NCBI RefSeq assembly: GCF_029360705.1
Contig: NZ_JARKMX010000008.1
Coordinates: 2,410,202 to 2,474,201 of the forward strand
Direction: 5' to 3'
Origin: Paraflavitalea pollutisoli
GTDB taxonomy: Bacteria > Bacteroidota > Bacteroidia > Chitinophagales > Chitinophagaceae
DNA: 64,000 nucleotides
Of the stretch, positions 1 through 8,493 are shown piece after piece. Numbering within the stretch: the stretch's first letter is position 1; each line of letters opens with the position of its first letter. Under the pieces are notes generated by a model. That model saw nothing but the letters and a program-made list of their open reading frames with translations. It did no database searches and was not told where the DNA came from. Position numbers and translations under genes: made by a program.

Positions 1-1053
1 GCCACTACCTTCCCAGATCTTTTCCTGCAAGGGTTCTACTGCTTCCACTTTCACTGCTTCGAGTAGAAACAGCTCGATGCCCAGCGCAGGCTCTACCTGA
101 TCGATCTTCAAAGCAAAAAGTTTGAAGAGATGTGCCACATGAAGTGAAGCCCGGTGGGTACCGATGGCGATCTGTTCGATAGCTCCATCTACCCGGAATG
201 CTTTCAGGACGGCCTGGCGGATCCCCTTGCCCTCCTGCTCCAATCGCTTGCACAGGGAAGTGAGCAATTGCTCGATGGCCATTTCGATACCGGTGGCCGT
301 CACGATGGGCTCCAGGCAGGGTAACCGTTCTTCGAATGGGGCCGGCGCTTGTATCGGTGTGAGGGTTTCAGTAGCCGTACCCAGTGCCTGATCGAGGCGG
401 AGCAGGAAATGGGTGCCAAAGCGTCGTTGCAATACGGCCCGTGGCATAGACAGGAATCGTTTGATACGCCGTAATCCCAGTTGCCGCAACCTGGCTGTAG
501 TGGCTGGTTCCAGCCGGAGTGCTTCGGGCGGTAAGCCCTGCAGCGCTTCAATATGACCACCCGCCGGTACGATGGTGGGATGTTGGGTAAAACGTGCCAT
601 GGCCCAGGCAGCGCCGATGGTATCTGCCATGGATGCCTGGACAGTAAAGCCCAGCTGTTGTAATCGTTGTACCAGGTCATGCAGGTAGGCCGCTTCCCCA
701 CCCCACAGGTGTGCGCAACCGCTGACATCGAGCAGCAACCCCTCCGCGCCATCGATGGCCGACACGGGGGTAAAACGTATACACCAGGCAGCGAGCCGCT
801 GCAACAGGCTATCGACCAGCGCAGGGTCATCATCCCGAACTTCTACAGCGGCATAGATGGTGCGGGCATCGGCCACGGTGATACCGGCTTCGATGCCGGC
901 CTGCAGCGCAGCGGCATTGACGGCGCGCACCATCATACGGCCATGGTCGGGGGATGCCAGCACGAAGGGCCCAGAGCGCAGTGCCGGTTGACGCAGTGCA
1001 CAATAATCCGCCTGCAGGAAGCGGAACCAGATGGATACATACCGCCGCGCCAT
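1..1053 (-). CDS. imuB: ImuB-like Y-family DNA polymerase homologue (partial, cut by window edge)
   Basis: The open frame starts at ATG 1053-1051 and runs off the left edge, so 351 codons are visible. It starts MARRYVSIWFRFLQADYC and later reads LLLDVSGCAHLWGGEAA (about residues 106-122), the hallmark region of ImuB-type Y-family proteins. The N-terminal block where active polymerases carry DxDxFFAxVE has no such acidic motif, as is known for ImuB, which is thought to be a non-catalytic adaptor in translesion synthesis with ImuA and DnaE2. It begins one base after the imuA stop (TGA-T-ATG), so the two are surely co-translated. Any dnaE2 would lie outside the window. Family assignment is firm; a role in mutagenesis is inferred from the family. 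Confidence 0.88.
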   Translation of the reverse strand, partial: MARRYVSIWFRFLQADYCALRQPALRSGPFVLASPDHGRMMVRAVNAAALQAGIEAGITVADARTIYAAVEVRDDDPALVDSLLQRLAAWCIRFTPVSAIDGAEGLLLDVSGCAHLWGGEAAYLHDLVQRLQQLGFTVQASMADTIGAAWAMARFTQHPTIVPAGGHIEALQGLPPEALRLEPATTARLRQLGLRRIKRFLSMPRAVLQRRFGTHFLLRLDQALGTATETLTPIQAPAPFEERLPCLEPIVTATGIEMAIEQLLTSLCKRLEQEGKGIRQAVLKAFRVDGAIEQIAIGTHRASLHVAHLFKLFALKIDQVEPALGIELFLLEAVKVEAVEPLQEKIWEGSG

Positions 1054-1054
1054 A

Positions 1055-1819
1055 TCAACCTGTTTTTTTATTGGAAGCAGGCAACTTGGTAGCGGGCAGC
1101 GGAACAGCAGGCAATTGGCCGAGGGCAGGCGCCTGCGGGAAACGGAAACCACCGGACTGCCATTGAACGGTCCAGCTACCGGTACGGCCATTGCGCACCC
1201 GCAGCAGGTCAACCTTCCAGCGCGGGAAAGAAACCCCGGGCAGTCCATCGGCACTTTCGCTGGGCAGGCTGGTCACCTGCCAACGTGCCACCGCCGCAAT
1301 GGTATTGATGCGACGCTGTACGGTACGCAGGATGAATCCGGTGACACGGCTTTTCTCCACGGCCAGCTGCAAACGGCGGGAGGCTGTGAAGTCGATATTG
1401 TTCAGTTCGCCCACCACTGCTGCCAGCCCGGGGTACTGCAAGGCTTCCTCCATGACCCACAAGGCTTCTTTTTCTTTCCGCAGGTCGATGAGAATGAGGC
1501 GATCGGGTTCAATACCAAACTGTTTGAAAGCAGGCGGAAACAATTTTTTACTGCCGGTGATCCAGATCACCGCGCCGCCGGCCCGCATCAGGTGGGCCAG
1601 TATGCCCGCAATAAAAGCGGTGGTACAGGCATCATCCGAGGGATCACTGATCAGGAACTCGTGGATGCCCCCGGTAGGAAACTGCTGAAAGGGAAAAGAC
1701 TGGGCTATGGGGCCGATATCGATGGCCCGCACAGGATCGGCCGTGAGGGGTTTAAACCCTTGCAACAGGAGTATCTCCTGCTCCAGTTTTGCTTTTATGG
1801 CTGGCTGTTGTGGCATCAT
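1055..1819 (-). CDS. imuA: ImuA-family protein (RecA/SulA-like fold)
   Basis: This 254-residue protein is the first gene of an imuA-imuB operon. It shows the usual ImuA features: an N-terminal helix (KAKLEQEILLLQG), a RecA-like core with hydrophobic strands (GAVIWITGSKKLFPPAF, RLILIDLRKEKEALWVMEEAL) and the segment GVSFPRWKVDLLRVRNGRTGSW near the C-terminus, which in this family matches a conserved 'L.K.R.G..g.w' motif. ImuA proteins resemble RecA without a standard Walker A and act with ImuB in damage-induced mutagenesis. The start at 1819 (MMPQQPAIKAK) is the first of two consecutive ATGs. Upstream, CAATACTA at 1842-1849 reads TAGTATTG on the minus strand, a 7/8 match to the Bacteroidota -7 box. 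No convincing LexA site was found. Confidence 0.85.
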   Translation of the reverse strand: MMPQQPAIKAKLEQEILLLQGFKPLTADPVRAIDIGPIAQSFPFQQFPTGGIHEFLISDPSDDACTTAFIAGILAHLMRAGGAVIWITGSKKLFPPAFKQFGIEPDRLILIDLRKEKEALWVMEEALQYPGLAAVVGELNNIDFTASRRLQLAVEKSRVTGFILRTVQRRINTIAAVARWQVTSLPSESADGLPGVSFPRWKVDLLRVRNGRTGSWTVQWQSGGFRFPQAPALGQLPAVPLPATKLPASNKKTG

Positions 1820-2151
1820 GCAAGTACATTGTTCCCCACTGCAATACTACTAATATTTTTAGCATTTCGCCCATATAATTTATCCACCTTGTTTCAAATC
1901 GACGGGTAATGTGGTACTATCGTGCTAACAACAAACTGGAGGCAGCTTGTATCGGGTACCCTGCCCCCTGCATCGGCAACAGTCCCATTTTTACCACAAA
2001 CCGGGGTGTAGATCACCTCCGGGGTTGATGTTCCCCAATGTAGTAGCCGCAGATTTAATTCACGTTATTCGAAAAGACTTTGACCGCTCCGGGCTTATTA
2101 GACACGGGGGCTGGCATAAGCTTTTAATAAGAACTACTAAAATGTATAGCA

Positions 2152-2334
2152 GTGGAGAGTATTGTATTGAGAGCGCAGATCATTTCGGAAATCAAATCCT
2201 TTACGGCCATGTTGCAAAAGGGTGCGGCCCTTCCTGACCTGTATGCAGCCCGTGACCGGATCAAAATGCTGATGCATAAACTGGAACTGATCGAAAACCA
2301 GCCGGATCGGCTGGACCCTACGTTTAACAACTAA
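2152..2334 (+). CDS. possible small hypothetical protein (60 aa)
   Basis: This is an isolated short frame in the 728-base gap between imuA and the PAP2 gene. It starts with GTG at 2152; an alternative in-frame ATG lies at 2209. The product is highly charged and helical (ISEIKSFTAMLQKG, ARDRIKMLMHKLELIEN), a composition typical of small real proteins and not of random translation. There is no signal peptide, no recognised domain and no clear promoter. The rest of 1820-2547 appears empty. It could equally be a chance frame. Confidence 0.4.
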   Translation: MESIVLRAQIISEIKSFTAMLQKGAALPDLYAARDRIKMLMHKLELIENQPDRLDPTFNN

Positions 2335-2547
2335 TGCGCCGTGGCAAAAGGCAACCAGGCATCGAGGTAAACCACCACCATCTACCACAAATTCCATAGC
2401 TCCGGCATTTTCCGCTCCAGGGCTTCAAGGGCAATGGGTAATTAACTTCTACACAGTATATTTTTTCTTCAACTATTACCTGATTGGTTTAATTTCAAGG
2501 TACTTGTCTGTTAGTCCTTACCCATTATTGTATACCAATCACTGTTT

Positions 2548-4038
2548 ATGAACCGACTTGTAGCCTTTGTCCTGATCGGGGCGCTGGGATGGCAGCCAGC
2601 TATCGCACAGCTGGCGCAGCAACCTTTCGGATCCAGCTTCCCGGATTTGCCCTACTCAACGATAGATTCCCTGCCTTCCAGACCAGCATTTGTCCCTGCT
2701 GCTCCGTCCCTGATCAGCCCCATACGGCTTTCACTACTGTCATTGGCTGACTCCCCAGCAAATGCTGCCAGTTTCTGGCAAACCCGCTTTGTAAGGATGA
2801 CGGCCGTGCCGATCGGTCTTTTTGCAGCTTCCGCCCTTACCTGGGGCGAACGCGAGGAGATCCGGAAATTTCGCAACCGGTATATTCCCACCTTCCGGCA
2901 TCATTACGACGACTATCTCCAATATGTACCTGCCCTGGCGGTATTCGGCCTCAATGCAGCGGGCGTAAAAGGAAAACACAGTATGAAACGGGCTTTCGTG
3001 TCGTATGCCTTTTCCGCAGCCATCATGGGTCTTACCGTCAACACGATCAAGTATACCGCCAAGGTGCAAAGACCCAGTGGAGATGACCGCAATTCTTTCC
3101 CTTCCGGACATACCGCCAATTCTTTCATGAACGCCACCTTCCTCAATAAAGAATACGGACAGTACCGTCATCCCTTATACGGCGTAGCGGCCTATACTAT
3201 GTCGACCGCCACAGCAGTCGGGCGTCAGTTGAACAACCGGCACTGGATATCCGATGTACTGGCCGGAGCAGGCATTGGTATCCTATCCACCGAACTGGGC
3301 TATTTCTTTGCCGACAAGATCTTTAAGGACAAAGGTGTGCACAAGCCTTTGCGCAGTGATCCTTTTCCCATCAACAAGAAGCCTAGCTTCCTGGAACTGC
3401 GGTTGGGGTTTGCGGTGGCCAGCTCGGGCGACCTCATCAAATCTAACAAAGACCTGCATGCCGAACGGGGATTCAATTTTGGACTGGAGGGTGCCTGGTT
3501 CTTTCACAAGAATGTTGGCATTGGTGGCGAGTTTGCCTTTACCAGTTTTCCTGCCAATGACGATAAGCTCGTCATCAACGATCCTACCGCCACCCTCCTG
3601 GGCGATAATTATTACACGCAACCCATGGGTGTTCGCTACTTGCACATCGGTCCCTTCTTCAGTTTGCCGCTCCGCAACAATTGGTTCATTACGGCCAAGT
3701 TGAACGCCGGCAGTTCCACCGGTGCCGAAGGCAATATCATGGTACAGGTCAGGGATGAATTTCAATCGCTGATCACCGAGAAAGAACTGCCCTACATCCG
3801 GTATAAGCCTGAATATACTTTTAGCTGGAGCAGTGGGATCGGTATTCAGAAAAGAGTCGCCCGCAACCTGGGCCTCAAAGCATTTGCGGCTTACTTCGAC
3901 TCGGACCATGACTTCGATGTCGATGTACTGCGTGAGATCAACCAGGATGGTTCGTACCGGTATGAGCGCTCTCTCCGGGAGCGGGTACGGTTCAACCACT
4001 GGACCTTTGGGTTGGCGGTCACCGCATTTATCTGGTAA
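2548..4038 (+). CDS. PAP2-family phosphatase with C-terminal beta-rich (outer-membrane-like) domain
   Basis: The 496-residue protein opens with a signal peptide (MNRLVAFVLIGALGWQPAIAQ). Residues about 80-250 form a PAP2 acid phosphatase domain with all three signature motifs: K-x6-RP in KYTAKVQRP, PSGHTA with its catalytic histidine, and GRQLNNRHWISDVLAG with the second histidine and aspartate. The remaining ~220 residues look like alternating strands of an OmpA/porin-like barrel (NFGLEGAWFFHKNVGIGGEFAFTSF, NHWTFGLAVTAFIW) and end in tryptophan, typical of outer-membrane proteins. PAP2 enzymes dephosphorylate lipid phosphates such as phosphatidic acid, prenyl pyrophosphate or lipid A. The fusion suggests action at the outer membrane; the substrate is unknown. 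The gene stands alone. Confidence 0.85.
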   Translation: MNRLVAFVLIGALGWQPAIAQLAQQPFGSSFPDLPYSTIDSLPSRPAFVPAAPSLISPIRLSLLSLADSPANAASFWQTRFVRMTAVPIGLFAASALTWGEREEIRKFRNRYIPTFRHHYDDYLQYVPALAVFGLNAAGVKGKHSMKRAFVSYAFSAAIMGLTVNTIKYTAKVQRPSGDDRNSFPSGHTANSFMNATFLNKEYGQYRHPLYGVAAYTMSTATAVGRQLNNRHWISDVLAGAGIGILSTELGYFFADKIFKDKGVHKPLRSDPFPINKKPSFLELRLGFAVASSGDLIKSNKDLHAERGFNFGLEGAWFFHKNVGIGGEFAFTSFPANDDKLVINDPTATLLGDNYYTQPMGVRYLHIGPFFSLPLRNNWFITAKLNAGSSTGAEGNIMVQVRDEFQSLITEKELPYIRYKPEYTFSWSSGIGIQKRVARNLGLKAFAAYFDSDHDFDVDVLREINQDGSYRYERSLRERVRFNHWTFGLAVTAFIW

Positions 4039-4107
4039 TCCGGCAGAGGGGGAATTCCCGATGCGGCATGCCCTGGTGGCAACCGGGGGCACCTGCCTGA
4101 CCGGCCA

Positions 4108-4122
4108 GCCTGCCTGGCAGGC
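4108..4122. repeat. short GC-rich inverted repeat
   Basis: GCCTGCC and GGCAGGC flank a single base downstream of the PAP2 gene. No T-tract follows, so it is a weak terminator candidate at best. Confidence 0.3.
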
Positions 4123-4299
4123 CAAAGGGCTATTATCATTTATCAAATTCTTATTTCTCAATCGGTTAGCTTATTTCCGGCATTCGTAAACAGGTAGCCT
4201 GTGATACGGGCTAATTTCGCAACCTGAAAATGACGCTGCGGACCTTTTCTGCTTGTTCCTGTCCGCCAGCCCCACCATCATCATTCACAAACTCGAAAC

Positions 4300-5796
4300 A
4301 TGAGATATTTACTGATGCCCCTTGTTGCCGGTATGCTCCTCAGCACCAGCACCCAGGCCCAGCGCCCAGCAGGTCCCCAAACGAACAATCCCTTGCTCAA
4401 TGCCAGCTTCTGGCAGGAGAAACCAGGTCTCGACGCCGTGAAAGCTGCGGTAGAGAAAGGTGCCAATCCTGCAGAATTCAACGGCAACGCTTTCGACCCG
4501 GTGGTGATGGCCATCAATGCCGGTGCCTCCAACGAAGCCATTGTTTACCTGCTAGAGCAGAAAGGCAATGACATCAACAAGATCACCCACGATAGCCGCA
4601 ACTATATTCACTGGTCGGCCAGCAGAGGCAACACCGTGGTGATGGAATACCTGCTCAACAAGGGCGCCAAAGTAAGCAACCCCGACAGCCATGGCTCTAC
4701 CCCCCTGTTGTTTGCGGCCGGTGGACAGCAAGACACCAAAGTGTATGACCTGTTGCTGAGCAAAGGTGCCAACCTGAAAACAGAACTGAATCATGACGGC
4801 GCCAATGCGCTGCTCGTGGCCATCGGCAATGACCCTGAATTTAAACTCACCGAATACTTTGTATCGAAAGGGCTGTCGCTGCAATCGAAAGATGCTGCGG
4901 GCAACACGGCTTTCGATTACGCAGCCCGCGCCGGCAATATCAAGAACATGCAGTTGCTGCAAAGCAAAGGCGTGAAGCATACCAACAACGCCATGATCTT
5001 CGCCAGCCAGGGTGGCCGCCGCGGTGCTAATACACTGGAAGTGTTTCAGTACCTGGAAAGCCTCGGCATCAAGCCAACGGTGACTGCGAAAAATGGCGAC
5101 AACGTACTGCATGCGCTGGTACGCCGTCCCGGCCAAACCGAGATCATCAAGTATTTCCTCGGCAAAGGCGTGAACGTTAACCAGGCCAACGAAGATGGCA
5201 ATACCGCCTTCCTGAACGCTGCCGCCAGCAGCCGCGACACGGCGTTGATCGGTTTACTGAAAACATCCGTTAAAGACATCAACTATGCCAACAAAGCAGG
5301 CGCTACCGCCCTCTCGCTGGCCGTACGCAGCAATGCCCCCGAAGTAGTGAGCTACCTGCTGAACCAGGGCGCTTCGCTGAAGACGACCGATGCCAAAGGC
5401 AATAACCTGGTGTATTACCTGTTTGAATCGTACAGCCCCCGCAACGCCAAAGAGTTTGATGCCAAGCTGGCCCTGCTGAAAAGTAAAGGACTGGACATAG
5501 CCGCGCCCCAACAAGATGGCAGCACCCTGTACCACCTCGCCGTAGCGAAAAACGACCTGGGCCTGCTGCAGCAAGTACAGACCTATGGTGCCGACGTGAA
5601 CGCCAAAAACAAGGAAGGCATGACCGCCCTGCACAAAGCAGCCATGATCGCCAAAGATGATGCTGCCCTGAAATACCTGCTGAGCATCGGCGCTAAAAAA
5701 GACATTGGTACCAGCTTCAACGAAACAGCTTTCCAACTGGCCGCCGAAAACGAGTACCTGACCAAACAAAACATTTCCGTAGACTTCTTAAAATAG
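4300..5796 (+). CDS. secreted ankyrin-repeat protein
   Basis: The 498-residue protein has a signal peptide (MRYLLMPLVAGMLLSTSTQAQ) and then roughly a dozen ankyrin repeats of about 33 residues, recognisable by units such as GSTPLLFAAGGQQDTKVYDLLLSKGA and GMTALHKAAMIAKDDAALKYLLSIGA. Ankyrin repeats mediate protein-protein contact, and the signal peptide places them in the periplasm. The next gene starts about 10 bases after this stop, so it leads an operon with the DUF2271 and PepSY flavoreductase genes. The context suggests a scaffold or accessory for the flavin-dependent redox system; no enzymatic motif is visible. Confidence 0.85.
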   Translation: MRYLLMPLVAGMLLSTSTQAQRPAGPQTNNPLLNASFWQEKPGLDAVKAAVEKGANPAEFNGNAFDPVVMAINAGASNEAIVYLLEQKGNDINKITHDSRNYIHWSASRGNTVVMEYLLNKGAKVSNPDSHGSTPLLFAAGGQQDTKVYDLLLSKGANLKTELNHDGANALLVAIGNDPEFKLTEYFVSKGLSLQSKDAAGNTAFDYAARAGNIKNMQLLQSKGVKHTNNAMIFASQGGRRGANTLEVFQYLESLGIKPTVTAKNGDNVLHALVRRPGQTEIIKYFLGKGVNVNQANEDGNTAFLNAAASSRDTALIGLLKTSVKDINYANKAGATALSLAVRSNAPEVVSYLLNQGASLKTTDAKGNNLVYYLFESYSPRNAKEFDAKLALLKSKGLDIAAPQQDGSTLYHLAVAKNDLGLLQQVQTYGADVNAKNKEGMTALHKAAMIAKDDAALKYLLSIGAKKDIGTSFNETAFQLAAENEYLTKQNISVDFLK

Positions 5797-5806
5797 TGTG
5801 CTCCCC

Positions 5807-6286
5807 ATGAAACAACTCATCCGCACCAGTTTATTACTCGTACTGCTCACCGCTACGTTGGCCGGCAGCGCGCAAACGACCAAGTACAAATGCATGATCC
5901 AGATGACCAACTATATGGGCCAGGGTGCTTATATCGTGGTATCGCTGATCAACAGCAACGACACCTACAATAAAACATTGTACGTACTGGGGTCCGACAA
6001 GAAATGGTATCCCGATGTGAAGGAATGGCACAAGGCGTATAAAAAGAAGCCAACCAATATCAGCGCGATCACCGGCGCCTCTGTGGCTGGTGGCGACCGC
6101 AGCGTGGTCACCATCGAACTCGACAACGCCACCATCAATGCCGGCTACAAGCTGCGTTTTGAAAGTGCCGTTGAAGACAAAGAGTACCACGTAAAAGACC
6201 TGGAAATCCCTCTGACGACAGAAGCACTGGCTGCTAAAACAGATGGCCAGCATTATATCCGGTACGTTCGTTTCAGCGCTAATTAA
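5807..6286 (+). CDS. DUF2271 family periplasmic protein, possible flavinylation target
   Basis: The ATG at 5807 was chosen over an upstream GTG at 5798 because it starts directly with a good signal peptide (MKQLIRTSLLLVLLTATLAGSAQ). The 159-residue product matches the DUF2271 pattern: a small beta sandwich with KWYPDVKEWHKAYKK and VVTIELDN. It contains ITGASVAG (T89-G90-A91-S92), which resembles the (S/T)GA(S/T) core of ApbE flavinylation sites, although the residue two after S92 is alanine where canonical sites have the modified Thr/Ser. It lies between a PepSY flavoreductase and close to apbE, the context in which DUF2271 proteins are usually found. Electron-carrier function is inferred. 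Confidence 0.8.
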   Translation: MKQLIRTSLLLVLLTATLAGSAQTTKYKCMIQMTNYMGQGAYIVVSLINSNDTYNKTLYVLGSDKKWYPDVKEWHKAYKKKPTNISAITGASVAGGDRSVVTIELDNATINAGYKLRFESAVEDKEYHVKDLEIPLTTEALAAKTDGQHYIRYVRFSAN

Positions 6287-6300
6287 TTGCACCCGACAAT

Positions 6301-8493
6301 ATGACGATGTCTATATGGAGATACAGCCACTTCGCACTGGCTGTATCTTCTTTTCTTTTATTGACCCTCGCTTCCGTGACAGGTATCATCCTGGCATTTG
6401 AGCCGGTGACCGAGAAAGTACAACCGTACAAAGTAAGCGGGTTCTATGACCTGCACCTGTCGCAGGTAGTGCCTGTATTGAAAGCGCAATACCCCGGCCT
6501 GCAGGAGATCAAGGTAGATGACAATGAATTTGTACTCATCACCTGGTCGGACAAGACGGGTGATAACCAAAAAGCCTATGTACACCCGGCTACGGGTGCC
6601 CGCCTCGGCACGCCCCACGAAAAGCCGGCACTCTTTCAATGGACCACTACCCTGCACCGCTCACTCTTCCTGCACGAAACAGGCCGGATCATCATGGGCA
6701 TTACGGCCTTCCTGCTCATCCTGGTGACCCTATCGGGCATTGCCCTCGTGATACAACGGCAAAAAGGTCTTAAAAGATTTTTCCACCCGATCGAACAAGG
6801 CAACTGGGCCCAATACTACCATGTGCTGTTTGGGCGCTTTGCGCTCTTCCCTATACTCGCGGTAGCCATCACCGGCACCTTACTCGCCCTGGCTCAATTT
6901 GACAGCTGGGCCCCTAAAAAAACGATCCTATCAGTCGATACCGACCACGTAGCAGAAGAACCTGTCCGCAAGCCCGCGGAGTTTCCGCTCTTTCAACGCA
7001 CCTTCTTATCACAGGTACAATCGGTAGAATTTCCCTTCTCTGATTTTCCGGAAGATTATTACACCTTGAAGTTGAAGGACCGTCATGTAGCCGTGAATCA
7101 GTTTACCGGCGATGTACTGGCACAGGCCGTGCTCGACAAAACGGTGCTCCTCAACAACTGGAGCATGCGCTGGCATACAGGCCGCAACGGGATCATCTGG
7201 GCGATCGTGCTGGCCATTACGGCTGGCTATTTATTGTTCTTCATTTACTCGGGCCTCGTGATCACGATCAAACGCCGCTCGGGTCGTGTGCGCAACAAAT
7301 ACAAAGCTGCCGATGCCCGCATCATCCTCCTGGTAGGTACTGAGAATGGCACGACCAATCACTTTGCCGCTTCCGTATACAAACAACTGATCAGCCACGG
7401 AGAAAAAGTGTACCTCGCCGGGCTGGACAAATACACGACCTTCCCCCAGGCGCAGCACCTCATCGTGATGACCAGTACGTATGGATTGGGAGATCCACCT
7501 GCCAATGGCAAACATTTTGCCGCGCAACTGTTGAAACACCCACAGGCGCAGCCGATACACTATTCGGTGGTTGGATTTGGTTCGCGCAGCTACCAGGACT
7601 TTTGTCAGTTTGCCGTAGATACCGACCACCTGCTGCAACAGCAATCCTGGGCACAGGCTGCGTTGCCGCTGTATACCATCGATGACCGTTCGCCGCAGGA
7701 TTTCAGTAACTGGCTGACGGCCTGGTCGCAGTTGACCGGCTTCCCCCTCACGTTACCCCGCCAGCTGCTTACGACGAATAAACATGGTCTGCGCTCCGTG
7801 AAGGTGATGCACAAAACAGCCGTAGATGCCAATGACTCCTTCCAGGTACGACTGAAATTGAAAGGGCTTACCAAAGTATCATCGGGCGACCTGTTGGCCA
7901 TCTATCCCAAAAACGATCACCGGGAGCGGTTGTATTCCATTGGCAAGATCGGCAAGGAAATACAACTCAGCATCAGGCTACATGAACATGGACTGGGTTC
8001 CAGGTACCTGCACGGCCTGGAACCGGGCGCCACCTTATCTGCCCGGATCGTCAAGAATCAGCACTTCCACTTCCCCCGCAAAGCACGGGCTGTGCTGATG
8101 ATTGCTAATGGTACTGGCATCGCACCTTTTCTCGGTATGATCAGCAGCAACCATAAGGGCGTGCCGATACAGCTGTATGCGGGTTTTAGAACCAGGGCAG
8201 CCTTTGCCCTCTACCGCACCTTCTTACAGGGATGTATGGATGCCGGCAAGCTGGATGATATCCACCTGGCCTTATCACGTGAAACCGGCAAACATTATGT
8301 CAGCGACCTTTTGTTGCGGGATGAGGAGCATGTATTCACTCACCTGCAGGAGGGTGGCATTGTCATGATCTGTGGCTCCTTGTCGATGCAGAGAGATGTA
8401 CTGGCCTTGCTGGAAAAGATCAGTGTGGCGAAGAAAGGAGCAGGTGTGGAAGCCTGGCAATCGGGCGGTCAGATCCTCAGCGACTGCTATTGA
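6301..8493 (+). CDS. PepSY-domain membrane flavoreductase (flavodoxin + ferredoxin-reductase modules)
   Basis: This 730-residue protein has an N-terminal PepSY-associated membrane part with four predicted helices (about 11-33, 131-151, 176-197, 297-323). A PepSY-like extracytoplasmic segment follows helix 1, and histidines near the helices (H10, H119, H125, H174, H292) could bind heme. Residues 340-485 form a flavodoxin domain (LLVGTENGTTNHFAA, MTSTYGLGDPP). The C-terminal ~240 residues form a CysJ/cytochrome P450 reductase-like FAD and NADPH module (RERLYSIGK, LMIANGTGIAPFLGMI, MICGSLSMQRDV). Such proteins move electrons from cytoplasmic NADPH across the membrane. It starts 14 bases after the DUF2271 gene and its 3' end overlaps apbE by 7 bases. 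Confidence 0.88.
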   Translation: MTMSIWRYSHFALAVSSFLLLTLASVTGIILAFEPVTEKVQPYKVSGFYDLHLSQVVPVLKAQYPGLQEIKVDDNEFVLITWSDKTGDNQKAYVHPATGARLGTPHEKPALFQWTTTLHRSLFLHETGRIIMGITAFLLILVTLSGIALVIQRQKGLKRFFHPIEQGNWAQYYHVLFGRFALFPILAVAITGTLLALAQFDSWAPKKTILSVDTDHVAEEPVRKPAEFPLFQRTFLSQVQSVEFPFSDFPEDYYTLKLKDRHVAVNQFTGDVLAQAVLDKTVLLNNWSMRWHTGRNGIIWAIVLAITAGYLLFFIYSGLVITIKRRSGRVRNKYKAADARIILLVGTENGTTNHFAASVYKQLISHGEKVYLAGLDKYTTFPQAQHLIVMTSTYGLGDPPANGKHFAAQLLKHPQAQPIHYSVVGFGSRSYQDFCQFAVDTDHLLQQQSWAQAALPLYTIDDRSPQDFSNWLTAWSQLTGFPLTLPRQLLTTNKHGLRSVKVMHKTAVDANDSFQVRLKLKGLTKVSSGDLLAIYPKNDHRERLYSIGKIGKEIQLSIRLHEHGLGSRYLHGLEPGATLSARIVKNQHFHFPRKARAVLMIANGTGIAPFLGMISSNHKGVPIQLYAGFRTRAAFALYRTFLQGCMDAGKLDDIHLALSRETGKHYVSDLLLRDEEHVFTHLQEGGIVMICGSLSMQRDVLALLEKISVAKKGAGVEAWQSGGQILSDCY

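Noticed and set aside
1824-1834. GTACATTGTTC upstream of imuA as a LexA/SOS box
   Set aside because: The dyad is imperfect and short, and the Bacteroidota LexA consensus is not certain enough to support it.
1947-2237. 96-codon plus-strand frame
   Set aside because: Composition is typical of random translation, with no start context or domain; it overlaps the more plausible 60-residue frame.
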